The translations under genes were made by a program, and so were the position numbers. From Myroides oncorhynchi (GTDB lineage Bacteria > Bacteroidota > Bacteroidia > Flavobacteriales > Flavobacteriaceae), in NCBI RefSeq assembly GCF_020905415.1, contig NZ_JAJJMP010000001.1, forward strand, positions 3,855,501-3,919,500: 64,000 nt of DNA, written 5' to 3'. The notes under the pieces were generated by a model. That model worked only from the letters and a program-made list of their open reading frames with translations. It was not told the DNA's origin and ran no database searches. This document shows, one piece after another, positions 26,516 through 34,865 of the stretch (the first letter of the stretch is position 1; each line of letters opens with the position of its first letter).

Positions 26516-26697
26516 ACATGTTTACAAAACAAACTGAATATAAAACAGATACATTTTTATAGATGTTCCAAAAGAAAAACTTACTCTGAAAGCCTTACTA
26601 GTTAAATAATCTATATTTATGTATACTATCCACTTTATAATCAGTATATTTATAAACAACAGACTAGTACAATTTAATCTATAACGCCACATTGCCT

Positions 26698-26931
26698 ATG
26701 AAACCTATAAGAACTGAAGAAGACTACCACATGGCTTTAGTGAGATTACAACTCCTAAAAGATGCTAAGCCTAATACTCCTGAAGCAGATGAATACGAAG
26801 TTATAAATATTCTACTAGAACATTATGAAAGAGAAAATGCTCCTATGGGAATGCCAGACCCTATAGATAGTATAAAGATATTTACAGAGTACTTTACGGA
26901 TAAAAACGATGACGATACTAAAGACAAATAA
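26698..26931 (+). CDS. HigA-like N-terminal domain without HTH
   Basis: A 77-residue protein from the ATG at 26698 (a TTG two codons upstream is less likely). MKPIRTEEDYHMALVRLQLL, NTPEADEYEVINILLEHYE and MGMPDPIDSIKIF match the N-terminal region of HigA-type antitoxins (pattern M-K-P-I-R-T-E-x-D-Y, T-P-E-x-D-E, P-D-P-I-x-A-I). In HigA an XRE helix-turn-helix follows; here the protein ends with an acidic tail TDKNDDDTKDK. No HigB-like toxin lies beside it. It is followed at once by a strong terminator, so it is a single gene, and its role is unclear. Confidence 0.7.
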   Translation: MKPIRTEEDYHMALVRLQLLKDAKPNTPEADEYEVINILLEHYERENAPMGMPDPIDSIKIFTEYFTDKNDDDTKDK

Positions 26932-26936
26932 AAAAC

Positions 26937-26972
26937 AAAAGGCACTTCTCTTAAATCAGAAGTGCCTTTTTT
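26937..26972 (+). terminator. Intrinsic terminator of the HigA-like gene
   Basis: AAAAGGCACTTCT (26937-26949) pairs perfectly with AGAAGTGCCTTTT (26958-26970), then a short T-run. Confidence 0.92.
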
Positions 26973-27142
26973 AGCAGTAACAAAAAAGAAACATCTCCCT
27001 AAGGAAGGAGATGTCTCATTAACTATATTGATCCCTAGATGTGTTATCTCTAACCTATCTCGGTATACTCAAGAATAATAACAGCTATTACTTGAGCACA
27101 TATAGCCTAACATTAAAACCTACTTAACCTCTTTTTTTACTT

Positions 27143-28534
27143 TTAATCGCTAGATAATTCTATTTGTTTTAGATCCTCATCCACTGTCTTACTACTGCTT
27201 TTTGACTTCTTATGAGGGATAGAATAACGCAATCCCATTTGAACATTAAAGTTAAATGGCTTCTCCTTATAAATATTACTAATTGAACTCCCATCATCAA
27301 AATGATATCTCATTTCAGGCTCTAAGAACACACCTATTCCTTTTCCTAGCTTATATTCTACACCTACGCTTGCATTTACTGATAACTGTATTCCCTTAGC
27401 ATGTATATTTTCTTTAGTACCATCTTCTATTTTATCATTCACCTTATACTTCGCCTTAAAGGTACCATATACAGATTTTTCAACACTAGCACCACCATTT
27501 ACATAAGCATAAAAATCACCTTTTTTCCATACATTATAGTTAACCTGAATAGGTACTCCTATATAATGCAATGTTTGTTCTCCCATTACCTTATAATCAA
27601 CACTTCCCGAATTAAGAGTTGAAGATAACTTGGTATAAATCAACCCAGTGTTTACTCCCCATTTCTCTCCTAATTGATAATATACTGATAAACCAAATCG
27701 AATTGGTCGTTTATGGTCTATTTTAGTATTTACTTCTCTTTCTAAATTTCCTTTATAAATCTCTAACAATGCTTTATTTGAAGTATTTGCTGTTGGATTA
27801 TACGAATTCATATTAATCGAACCATTCATAGATGCATATCCATTCTGCAACTGAGATGAATTAGAGGATAAATTACCTGATAAAAGTCCTAATGAAAAGC
27901 CTCTTTTATTATACGTTTTCCCTGCAAAGCTTTTTCCTTTGAGCGTGCTATAACTAATATTTTTATCTATTACTATATCTTCCTCAATGGAAATTAATGC
28001 TATTTCCTCTACTTTTTCTTTATCAATCAACAATGTTATAGCCTCTTCATTTCTTACTCTTTTAGGATTAACTATGTCTAGCTCCAAAAGAGGGGGGGTA
28101 ATAAGATCAGTATTTGAAACAACACTGTCACTTATATGATCACTCTTTAGTTTTACTATTTCTTTAGTTTTAAAAACTATAGTCTTTTTGGGTAAAGAAT
28201 CTGTTATTGCCTCAGGTTCTATTACATTAACAATATTACTTTCTTTTATCTCTATATAAGGTACTATCTCTTGTGTATTAAAATAAAGCCACACTCCTCC
28301 TGTTATCAGCAAAACAAATGAAGCAACAATACCCGCAGTCTTCTTAAACCACACATATTTAGAGACCTTCTCTTCTTTACCATAAAATAATACATTATCT
28401 GACCATAGTGGTATGACTTTTCCCTTTTCTTCATTGAAAAGCTTTTTTTCTAAATCACTCCATAGCCCTTCTGGTTCGACTTCTGTATGACCTTTCATCT
28501 TTTGCTTAAGATCATCTATCCATTTATCCTTCAT
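27143..28534 (-). CDS. Membrane-anchored protein with C-terminal outer-membrane-type beta-barrel domain
   Basis: A 463-residue protein with three parts. Residues 1-65 are soluble and charged (DDLKQKMKGHTEVEPEGLWSDLEKKL), a pattern seen where Bacteroidota anti-sigma proteins bind ECF sigma factors. One hydrophobic segment (AGIVASFVLLITGGVWLYF, about 68-86) follows, then a low-complexity linker to about 260 and a beta-rich region of about 170 residues (GLSVYYQLGEKWGVNTGLIY, GIGVFLEPEMRYHFDDG, FNVQMGLRYSIPHKK) like small OmpX/PorT-type barrels. Its start overlaps the stop of the sigma gene by ATGA (28531-28534), so translation is coupled. It probably regulates that sigma factor and may link envelope state to it. 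Confidence 0.75.
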   Translation of the reverse strand: MKDKWIDDLKQKMKGHTEVEPEGLWSDLEKKLFNEEKGKVIPLWSDNVLFYGKEEKVSKYVWFKKTAGIVASFVLLITGGVWLYFNTQEIVPYIEIKESNIVNVIEPEAITDSLPKKTIVFKTKEIVKLKSDHISDSVVSNTDLITPPLLELDIVNPKRVRNEEAITLLIDKEKVEEIALISIEEDIVIDKNISYSTLKGKSFAGKTYNKRGFSLGLLSGNLSSNSSQLQNGYASMNGSINMNSYNPTANTSNKALLEIYKGNLEREVNTKIDHKRPIRFGLSVYYQLGEKWGVNTGLIYTKLSSTLNSGSVDYKVMGEQTLHYIGVPIQVNYNVWKKGDFYAYVNGGASVEKSVYGTFKAKYKVNDKIEDGTKENIHAKGIQLSVNASVGVEYKLGKGIGVFLEPEMRYHFDDGSSISNIYKEKPFNFNVQMGLRYSIPHKKSKSSSKTVDEDLKQIELSSD

Positions 28535-29112
28535 AAGGCATTTGCTCTAAATTGATTATATGTTTGTATTTGTTGCATTAGCATTTTTTTTGCTCTGTGT
28601 AATTGAGAAGCAGAAGAACTCTCTGCAATCCCCAAAAGTTGAGCTATCTCCTTATGACTTTTTTCCTCAAATACATAAAGGTTAAAAACCATGCGATAAC
28701 CATCAGGTAAAGATCGTATTAACTCAAGAATGATTGATTCTGGTATCTCATCTAAACAAGGCTCTTCTTCTTCTAAAATAGGCAAGTCATCTGAACTAAC
28801 AGGGTAATCTATTTTAGAATTATCTCTCAAAAACTTTAAAGACTCGTTAATAAGTAAGCGTGTTATCCAAGCTTTTAATGAACCAGAACCTCTATAACTA
28901 AAAGAATCTATCGAATGAAACATCTTAATAAAACTATTCTGCAGAATATCATAGACATCATCTTGATTTTTAACATATCTCATACACACATAGGTTAGAT
29001 GCCCTGAATAGAATTCGTAAAATTCCTTCCAAGCAGACTGTTCTTTTAGTCTAAGTCTCTCTATGAGTTTTTGTTCTTCGATATCTCTATTTTTTTTATG
29101 CTTAATAAACAT
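28531..29112 (-). CDS. ECF sigma-70 family RNA polymerase sigma factor
   Basis: A 193-residue ECF sigma factor. Region 2: WKEFYEFYSGHLTYVCMRYVKNQDDVYDILQNSFIKMFHSIDSF with the typical DxxxxxDILQxxFIKMF core (about 55-75); SGSLKAWITRLLINESLKFLR follows. Region 4: LPDGYRMVFNLYVFEEKSHKEIAQLLGIAESSSASQLHRAKKML (about 138-181), the -35-reading HTH. It is the first gene of a two-gene unit with the anti-sigma-like barrel protein (4-bp overlap). The lipoprotein gene at 29204 lies 91 bp upstream on the same strand and may be part of the regulon or operon. Confidence 0.93.
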   Translation of the reverse strand: MFIKHKKNRDIEEQKLIERLRLKEQSAWKEFYEFYSGHLTYVCMRYVKNQDDVYDILQNSFIKMFHSIDSFSYRGSGSLKAWITRLLINESLKFLRDNSKIDYPVSSDDLPILEEEEPCLDEIPESIILELIRSLPDGYRMVFNLYVFEEKSHKEIAQLLGIAESSSASQLHRAKKMLMQQIQTYNQFRANAL

Positions 29113-29203
29113 AGTAAAAGAAGTAATTCCTCTTTTTAAAAAGAAAACAGATCACTATACCTAGATAGCAATCTGCTTCTCTTAGTTTGTTTTAGTTTTA
29201 TTT

Positions 29204-29782
29204 TTATTTTTTAATCGATAAAGGGAAACTGTATTTTATCACCTCATAAGGATTTAAATCAACTCCATCTACTGTAATTTTATCTACAATAATCTCAAAC
29301 TTTAATGAGTTCACTCTATTCGACGTATAAACTCCTTTGTGTTCTGTTTTAAAAGTAGCCACTATTTTTTTCTCTCCTCCTTCTACAGGAACCACTACTT
29401 CCAATACTTCTGGCTCAAACGCAAGCTCTACAGCTGTACTTGACTCATTTAGATTAGAAGTAAAGTTTAAATCATACTCTACCTTACCCAATGCTTCAAT
29501 TGCTGCTTTTGCAGCCTCTTTATCTTCAATTACTGAACCAATAATCTCATTAACAGGTAGCTCATCAAATGAAATAATGCTATCCCCTACCACAAAAGCT
29601 ATATTCCCTTCATTCTTAGCCTCACCTTGAGAGGTTACAACTTTTCCTGAGTAATCACCATTAACATCTTCTAATTTTACTGGCATATCGAAGTAAACTT
29701 CATTGTCATCACTACTACAAGAAGTTAACCCTATCAAACTGAACATCATTAAAAATGCATTTATTCCAACTATTTTTTTCAT
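29204..29782 (-). CDS. Lipoprotein, DUF4840-like
   Basis: A 192-residue predicted lipoprotein with the signal MKKIVGINAFLMMFSLIGLTSC and Cys22; SSDDNE follows, the acidic stretch that marks surface export of Bacteroidota lipoproteins. The mature part starts with KLEDVNGDYSGKVVTSQGEA and contains FDELPVNEIIGSVI and late VDKITVDGVDLNPYEVIKYSFPLSIKK, which fit my memory of DUF4840 proteins; I am not certain of that. Function unknown. It precedes the sigma gene on the same strand with a 91-bp gap. A 10-bp palindrome TGAGCGCTCA lies at 29825-29834, 43 bp before its start. Confidence 0.65.
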   Translation of the reverse strand: MKKIVGINAFLMMFSLIGLTSCSSDDNEVYFDMPVKLEDVNGDYSGKVVTSQGEAKNEGNIAFVVGDSIISFDELPVNEIIGSVIEDKEAAKAAIEALGKVEYDLNFTSNLNESSTAVELAFEPEVLEVVVPVEGGEKKIVATFKTEHKGVYTSNRVNSLKFEIIVDKITVDGVDLNPYEVIKYSFPLSIKK

Positions 29783-30013
29783 CTTATTAGACTTTTAAAA
29801 TTTTTATTAAATTATATCTTTTGGTGAGCGCTCATTTATATAAATCCACTTTTTGCAAAACCTTGCATACAATTCTAAAAAAAACAATCTATTTAGTCTA
29901 ATAAACATCCCTCAACAAAGATAAAACACTAAATAACAAACACATACCATCTAACAAAACACTAACTTTTTTAATCTTTTTTTATACATTTTATTTTAAC
30001 CCAGGTTCTACAT

Positions 30014-30145
30014 TAGCCAAATACTACTATTTCATAGCTCTTTCATTAGTTCCTCAACCTTACTATAGTATGTTTTTATCTCTAATTTAGATATATCTTG
30101 TATAATTACTTTTCGTTTATCTGTCTATCACTTATTCTGGGTTTA
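30014..30145 (-). repeat. Decayed dispersed repeat, copy A
   Basis: On the minus strand AAACCCAGAATAAGTGATAG, ACAGATAAAC, AATTATACAAGATA, GAGGAACTAATGAAAGAGCTA and TTTGGCTAA follow in the same order as on the plus strand at 40211-40392. The shared reading frame gives TDKRKVIIQD and KTYYSKVEELMKEL followed by TGA, against TDKQKTIIQI and YNMAIELMKKL in copy B. Both copies share stop codons before TDK, so they look like remnants of one ancestral coding sequence. Confidence 0.7.
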
Positions 30146-30152
30146 ATAAATA

Positions 30153-30190
30153 AAAAAGACCTATTACTCACATAAGTAATAGGTCTTTTT
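30153..30190. terminator. Intrinsic terminator after 30209-30430
   Basis: AAAAAGACCTATTACT (30153-30168) and AGTAATAGGTCTTTTT (30175-30190) are perfectly complementary; T- and A-runs allow use in both directions. Confidence 0.9.
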
Positions 30191-30208
30191 TATTCTGTTT
30201 ATTATGAT

Positions 30209-30430
30209 TTACAAGGTTTCCAATAGTCCTTTAACCAAGGTATACCCTTCTATATATAAAGTATTTTCATCCTTATCAACAGCAATAACTTGTAATCGGA
30301 TATTCTTACCCTGTTGTATTAAAGAAGATACTTTTCGAGAAAGTGTCTGATCTTCTTCTACAGATAAACCTGTAAACAACTCCATTATTTTTTGATCCTC
30401 ATCAATTAGTAACTCATTATACTTTATCAT
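30209..30430 (-). CDS. Small acidic protein downstream of the porin
   Basis: A 73-residue soluble protein (ELLIDEDQKIMELFTGLSVEE... VIAVDKDENTLYIEGYTLVKG) of unknown function. It begins 2 bp after the stop of the porin gene 30433-31536 and ends before a terminator, so it is the second gene of a porin operon. It has no signal peptide and is likely cytoplasmic. No family recognised. Confidence 0.65.
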   Translation of the reverse strand: MIKYNELLIDEDQKIMELFTGLSVEEDQTLSRKVSSLIQQGKNIRLQVIAVDKDENTLYIEGYTLVKGLLETL

Positions 30431-30432
30431 AC

Positions 30433-31536
30433 TTATAATTTAAACAGTGGTACCATCCATCTCACCCCTAGCGCTATCTGATGCTCATTCCTATCCGACT
30501 TCACTACAGTGTAGTTCTTATAATCATAGTTTAGATAATTATACGCTGCGAACAAACGCAAGTTTTTAAAAGCAGCCTCATTAAACGGATTATACTCTAC
30601 TGCTGTAGAAATTCCCTTTAAAGCATAAGATACCCCATTATCTAAGTCGTTTCTATAGTTATACATCACCTTTACGTAAGGAGTTATCTTATTAAACTTA
30701 TATTTAATAGAGGCGGTAGTCACATTATCTTTTACATAAGCTACTCCTTTATTCATACTATTCAAGTCTGTAAATGCTGCATCAGATACATTTCTAAAAC
30801 CATACATCCAGTCAAACTCTGCCATAAAGTTATTAAATGTCAACCTATTTCCTATGGTTACCCAACTGTAATATTTCTTAGCATCATGTTGAAACAAGGC
30901 ATATCCATATCGCGTTTTTAAATGCTTCTTAAACAACTCTCCTTCCCATAAGAACAATCCACCATAAGCCTTATTCTTATATGCTTCAGCACTAAACTGC
31001 TCCCCTTGAGAAACCATTTGAAGTTTAAATGATTGTCCTTTTACCTTATAAGCGACACTAGCTCCAGGACTGAACAATTCTATAGAACCAATGATATTGG
31101 TGAACATGTATAAATCTGCACTGTTATAAGACAACTCTGTAGATCCCCATGCTGTAAACTGTTTTCCCATTCCAACAGTCCAGTGTTCGTCAATATTATA
31201 CTCTAAGAAAGCAAACTCTAAAGCATTAGAAGCTACTGATTCATTTAGGCGATAACGCAAAGAGTAAGTCAACTTATTATTATAATTTCCTTTTAAGTAA
31301 ACCCTAGATTGCACTAGTCTAAACTTGCTATCACTAGTACCTGTTCCGCTGGTCTTAGTCAAGTTCTCATACTTGCTATCAAGGAATACCTCAATATTAT
31401 TTATTTTTTCTTTTGGTGTTACTGCTGGTGTAGGTGCCAATATCCCTAGCAAGGTCGTTTCTTCTTTTTTATCGTCTTGTGCCATTGTACTTAGAGTTCC
31501 TAAAACAAGGGCACATAACACATACATAATCTTCAT
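30433..31536 (-). CDS. Outer-membrane porin (OprO/OprP-like)
   Basis: A 367-residue barrel protein with a signal peptide (MKIMYVLCALVLGTLSTMAQ). Short extracellular loops and strands such as FRLVQSRVYLKGNYNNKLTYSLRYRL, WTVGMGKQFTAWGSTELSYNSADLYM and a final HQIALGVRWMVPLFKL (aromatic C-terminus, here ending Leu) fit a phosphate/pyrophosphate-selective-type porin, 16 strands. In this family the MGKQF and ELSYNSADLYM segments line the pore. The substrate is not shown. It heads a two-gene operon with the small protein at 30209; its promoter should lie in 31537-31880. Confidence 0.82.
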   Translation of the reverse strand: MKIMYVLCALVLGTLSTMAQDDKKEETTLLGILAPTPAVTPKEKINNIEVFLDSKYENLTKTSGTGTSDSKFRLVQSRVYLKGNYNNKLTYSLRYRLNESVASNALEFAFLEYNIDEHWTVGMGKQFTAWGSTELSYNSADLYMFTNIIGSIELFSPGASVAYKVKGQSFKLQMVSQGEQFSAEAYKNKAYGGLFLWEGELFKKHLKTRYGYALFQHDAKKYYSWVTIGNRLTFNNFMAEFDWMYGFRNVSDAAFTDLNSMNKGVAYVKDNVTTASIKYKFNKITPYVKVMYNYRNDLDNGVSYALKGISTAVEYNPFNEAAFKNLRLFAAYNYLNYDYKNYTVVKSDRNEHQIALGVRWMVPLFKL

Positions 31537-31884
31537 AATTCGGTAGATTTTAAAAAGTCAATATAACATTTTTTAAAACACAATTAACAAAATTTTACCA
31601 AAATTATACAAATAGAACATAGTTACAAATAGAAGTAAAAACACTTAAATATTAAAAATAAAACTATAAAACGAATCATATAATGTCAAAAAACACAGAA
31701 TAGTGATAATTCATTTTTAAAAACATTCGCAAAACAACACATCTTCCCGCTCCAATCTACTTAAAACCTAATAAAAACCACCTTATTAATATGCTAGCAC
31801 ACAATTTATCTTAAATATCGTTATGTTTTTAATAAAACTAATTGTACATTTATAATGTTGTGTATTAGTATGAATTTAATGAAG

Positions 31885-31929
31885 AATCACTTTTTATGCC
31901 TAGGTAGGTGTATTAAGTGATTTTTTTTT
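31885..31929 (+). terminator. Rightward terminator-like hairpin without an upstream gene
   Basis: AATCACTT (31885-31892) and AAGTGATT (31915-31922), then a T-run to 31929. The 22-base loop contains the palindrome CCTAGG. Genes on both sides are leftward, so a rightward transcript, if any, would be a small RNA from 31540-31930. Confidence 0.55.
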
Positions 31930-31946
31930 CTATAGCACTATAAAAA

Positions 31947-31977
31947 AACGACAATACAGCCTAGCCATATTGTCGTT
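31947..31977 (-). terminator. Terminator of the rnz-pdxH-smr gene group
   Basis: AACGACAATA (31947-31956) pairs with TATTGTCGTT (31968-31977), loop 11 bases; on the minus strand a T-run follows. It lies 74 bp after the smr stop at 32051. Confidence 0.8.
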
Positions 31978-32050
31978 GTATATTATAATCGTTACAGTTC
32001 ACATTACCTCTTAATAATTGCTCAAAGTTGAATCCTGTTCCCTAATTAAT

Positions 32051-32608
32051 TTACTTCACATTCTGTTTAAAGTAGATCTGAGTCGCCCCTACACCATACT
32101 TCTGATAATTAGCATCCTCAGCTACAATCTCAGGATAACGACTAAATAAATACTCTAACTCTGCTTTTAAGATACCCTCTCCTACTCCATGTATAAATAC
32201 AATACGGGGAATGCGGTTGCGTATCGCGAACTCTACTTGTCCTCTAGCAGTGTCTAACTGTAACGTCAACATATCGTGCTTATCCATTCGTTTAAAGTCA
32301 TTGGTAAGTTTCTCTATATGCAAGTCTACTTCTAAAATAAACTCATCCTTGCGAGAGCGTTTATCTTTTGTAAACGAACGTTTTATAGGATCAACCTTAT
32401 CTTGTAGTGCTTCACTAACAGAACTACGTGTACTTGCTGATCGCATATCTACTTCATCTTCTTTCATTATTTTTAATAGCTCTTTAGGTTTGTATGTTAA
32501 CAGAAAACCGTCTTTCGTTTCTACAGTAACCTCTTCCCCTATGATATTGATGACTACTCCTTCTTCGTCCTCATCTAATACTTGTACGTAATCTCCTTTG
32601 CTAAGCAT
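32051..32608 (-). CDS. Smr (MutS2-type) domain protein
   Basis: A 185-residue protein. The N-terminal 45 residues (LSKGDYVQVLDEDEEGVVINIIGEEVTVETKDG) form an SH3-like beta segment of the DUF2027 kind; a charged linker follows; the C-terminal Smr domain has EVDLHIEKL (the DLHG-like motif in the form DLH, about 102-110) and RIVFIHGVGEGILKAELEYLF (HGxGxG motif). Smr domains are RNA or DNA nucleases; this short class occurs widely in Bacteroidota with unknown targets. It overlaps the upstream gene 32601-32852 by 8 bp and closes a group with pdxH and rnz. Confidence 0.85.
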   Translation of the reverse strand: MLSKGDYVQVLDEDEEGVVINIIGEEVTVETKDGFLLTYKPKELLKIMKEDEVDMRSASTRSSVSEALQDKVDPIKRSFTKDKRSRKDEFILEVDLHIEKLTNDFKRMDKHDMLTLQLDTARGQVEFAIRNRIPRIVFIHGVGEGILKAELEYLFSRYPEIVAEDANYQKYGVGATQIYFKQNVK

Positions 32609-32852
32609 CTTTATCTTCTTTTTCTTGATTAATTAAATCTCTTTTTATACCTGCGTCAAACTCGCGTTCTGCTGGTCCACGGTTATGTGTGTTGCTTGGT
32701 GTCTTTTGCATCAACCTCGCCATTGCAAAAAAGAACAAGGCTACACCTACTACTTGCACCCATATTTTTGGTTGATCCTTAGAACTCTCCATTAAGGCCC
32801 ATCCCATAAAAAACAAGGTCACTAATATAAATACTATTTTAGCTATTTTCAT
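32601..32852 (-). CDS. Small two-segment membrane protein
   Basis: An 83-residue protein with hydrophobic segments at about 3-19 (IAKIVFILVTLFFMGWA) and 30-46 (IWVQVVGVALFFFAMAR), then a polar tail (NTHNRGPAEREFDAGIKRDL). Function unknown. It overlaps the smr start by 8 bp and lies 6 bp downstream of pdxH, so all are likely one transcript. Confidence 0.7.
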   Translation of the reverse strand: MKIAKIVFILVTLFFMGWALMESSKDQPKIWVQVVGVALFFFAMARLMQKTPSNTHNRGPAEREFDAGIKRDLINQEKEDKDA

Positions 32853-32858
32853 ATCATC

Positions 32859-33506
32859 TTAAGGTGCTAATCGCTCTATTTTCCAGTCAATTCCATCCTC
32901 AGTCAGTGTATATCTAATACGATCATGAAGGCGGTTAGCACGTCCTTGCCAAAACTCTATAGAAATTGGTTTAACTACAAAACCTCCCCAGTTATCAGGG
33001 CGTTTTACAGTATCTTCTGTCACTTCTTTCTCTAACTTATTAATCGCTTGTTCTAACACTTTGTGATTGGGAATTACTTCACTCTGATTAGATACCATAG
33101 CTCCTAATCGACTTCCTAAAGGACGACTATCAAAATAATTATCAGATTGAGCAGCACTAGCCTTACTAGCGATACCCTTTATGATTACCTGACGCTCGGC
33201 TGAAGGCCAAAAGAAAGATAAACACAAATGTGGATTGGCTATAATTGCTTTTCCCTTCTCTGAGTCATAGTTAGTATAAAATACAAATCCCTCTTCATCA
33301 TAAGACTTTAACAACACTACTCTAGCCTTCGGAAAACCATCCAGACCTATCGTTGATACCGTCATCGCATTCACTTCATCTACTCCACCAAAATCCTCTA
33401 TCTCATAAAACCATTTCTTGAATTGCATCATTGGGTTTTCGTCTACACTGTTCTCCAATAATACACTCTTTTCGTACGATTTTCTGTAATCACTTAAATC
33501 ACTCAT
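32859..33506 (-). CDS. pdxH: Pyridoxamine 5'-phosphate oxidase
   Basis: A 215-residue FMN enzyme that oxidises pyridoxine 5'-P and pyridoxamine 5'-P to pyridoxal 5'-P in the cytoplasm. Evidence: PMMQFKKWFYEIEDFG at the N-terminus, GLDGFPKARVVLLKSYDEEGFVFYTNYDSEKGKAI (FMN and substrate contacts), LSFFWPSAERQVIIKGIASK and the C-terminal PISIEFWQGRANRLHDRIRYTL with WQGRxxRLHDR, the PdxH signature. Final residues WKIERLAP are the usual C-terminus. Length matches the E. coli enzyme. Located between rnz (11 bp upstream) and the small membrane protein. Confidence 0.96.
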   Translation of the reverse strand: MSDLSDYRKSYEKSVLLENSVDENPMMQFKKWFYEIEDFGGVDEVNAMTVSTIGLDGFPKARVVLLKSYDEEGFVFYTNYDSEKGKAIIANPHLCLSFFWPSAERQVIIKGIASKASAAQSDNYFDSRPLGSRLGAMVSNQSEVIPNHKVLEQAINKLEKEVTEDTVKRPDNWGGFVVKPISIEFWQGRANRLHDRIRYTLTEDGIDWKIERLAP

Positions 33507-33517
33507 ATCTATATCTA

Positions 33518-34426
33518 TTATAAGTCAAACACTTTACCATCGTCTCCATTCAGTATTTTACCACTAAATACAGTCTCTGCTTCTTTCTTAAACAAGGTAA
33601 TATCATTATATCTAGTAGAATAATGTCCTAACACTAAAGTCTTCGCATTAGCAAGTTTAGCGATTGCCGCAGCTTGTTTAGCTGTACAGTGCTTCGTTCT
33701 CTCTGTATAATGCTCTTCACTGTCTAGGAAAGTACTCTCATGATATAACACATCTACATCTTTAATGATAGGTACTATTGCCTCTGAATAGTAAGTATCT
33801 GAGCAAAATGCGTAACTCTCTGTTGGCTCTGGATTATAGGTGATATCTTTATTTTCCACTACAGTACCATCCTCTAATGTAATATTACCACCGCTTTTAA
33901 TCTTCTGATAATAACATCTATCTATACCCAAGTCCTCTATAGCTCCAATGCGCAACTTGCGGTCTCCTGGTTTGGTTTCAAATTTATATCCATTAGTATA
34001 TACACGGTGATCTAATGGGATAGTTCTCACGATCACTTTATCATCCTCAAAGACTACTCTACTCTCTTTACTCGTCTGCTCGTGGAAAAACAACTTATAT
34101 CCTGAATATGCATTACCTAATTTTAACTGTAATAAAGTTACTTCCTTAATCCCTTTTGGACCATATATATGCAAATCAGATTGACGATTAAGTAGCATAT
34201 ATGTTGAGATCAATCCAATTAAACCAAAGAAGTGATCTCCGTGTAAATGAGAGATAAATATATGATTAATACGTTGAAACTTTAGTTTATGACGTCTTAA
34301 TTGTACTTGTGTTCCTTCACCTGCATCAATAAGAAACATATGACCTCCTATTTCTAAAACTTGAGAAGTTGGGTTTGTTATCGTTCGTGGTGTTGCGGCA
34401 TAACAGCCTAATATAGTAAGTTTCAA
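33518..34426 (-). CDS. rnz: Ribonuclease Z
   Basis: A 302-residue tRNA 3'-processing endonuclease of the metallo-beta-lactamase class. The phosphodiesterase motif HLHGDHFFGLIGL (about 61-73, with His and Asp metal ligands), GAEGTQVQL-like DAGEGTQVQLRRHKLKF, PLDHRVYTNGYKFE (exosite region), and the late YHESTF and KTLVLGHYSTRY are all present. The frame starts with TTG at 34426, giving MKLTILGCYAATPRTI, the normal RNase Z N-terminus; no ATG is nearby, so TTG is the real start. It heads a group with pdxH and is separated by a terminator from the small gene at 34524. Confidence 0.95.
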   Translation of the reverse strand: MKLTILGCYAATPRTITNPTSQVLEIGGHMFLIDAGEGTQVQLRRHKLKFQRINHIFISHLHGDHFFGLIGLISTYMLLNRQSDLHIYGPKGIKEVTLLQLKLGNAYSGYKLFFHEQTSKESRVVFEDDKVIVRTIPLDHRVYTNGYKFETKPGDRKLRIGAIEDLGIDRCYYQKIKSGGNITLEDGTVVENKDITYNPEPTESYAFCSDTYYSEAIVPIIKDVDVLYHESTFLDSEEHYTERTKHCTAKQAAAIAKLANAKTLVLGHYSTRYNDITLFKKEAETVFSGKILNGDDGKVFDL

Positions 34427-34483
34427 TATTGTATTATTTTTTAAGCATGTAATTTACAAAAAACGACATACCAAGTCAAAAAT

Positions 34484-34511
34484 AAAAGGCTTAAATTACT
34501 TTAAGCCTTTT
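34484..34511 (-). terminator. Terminator between 34524-34865 and rnz
   Basis: AAAAGGCTTAA (34484-34494) pairs with TTAAGCCTTTT (34501-34511), loop ATTACT. It follows the stop of the small gene at 34524 on the minus strand and may allow partial readthrough into rnz. Confidence 0.75.
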
Positions 34512-34523
34512 GTTTATATTATC

Positions 34524-34865
34524 TTAAAATCCTAAATCTCTTTGGATCTCATCCATTTCTATTAAATCATGTGCTTCCTGCAAGGTAGGAGCAATAATTA
34601 AATCCCCATCAAACTCATTAAAATCAATTGATTCTATAACGATAATAAAAGATTTATTTGCTTCTTCTATATGCTGTATTGCTAGAGATTCAAAGTACTC
34701 TAAATCCTCTTCTAACACTGCGTACTTAACCTTAGTTAAATCTATTATTAAATTAGATTGTACAAGGCTAAGCTCATACTGCTCTTCTAGTTTTTTAAGA
34801 AACGTTACTATATCTCCCTCGTCACTCGTTATAATAAGTGAATGTCCTTTTTCTTTTACTTTCAT
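34524..34865 (-). CDS. Small STAS-like protein next to rnz
   Basis: A 113-residue cytoplasmic protein from the ATG at 34865 (an upstream frame to 34919 is hydrophobic and AT-rich, unlikely). KVKEKGHSLIITSDEGDIVTFLKKLEEQY and SNLIIDLTKVKYAVLEEDLEYFESLAIQHIEEANKSFIIVIESIDFNEFDGDLIIAPTLQEAHDLI give alternating strand-helix units, with strand IIDL and FIIVIE as in STAS domains. Such a gene commonly lies beside rnz in Flavobacteria and is sometimes mislabelled ribonuclease Z. No catalytic motif. Function unknown. Confidence 0.75.
   Translation of the reverse strand: MKVKEKGHSLIITSDEGDIVTFLKKLEEQYELSLVQSNLIIDLTKVKYAVLEEDLEYFESLAIQHIEEANKSFIIVIESIDFNEFDGDLIIAPTLQEAHDLIEMDEIQRDLGF

Larger units (their letters stand above)
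31537..32050. other. Intergenic region with two hairpins
   Basis: Holds the porin promoter region (leftward) and two hairpins described separately: a rightward terminator-like hairpin at 31885-31929 with no rightward gene before it, and the leftward terminator of the smr operon at 31947-31977. No ORF. Confidence 0.5.
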
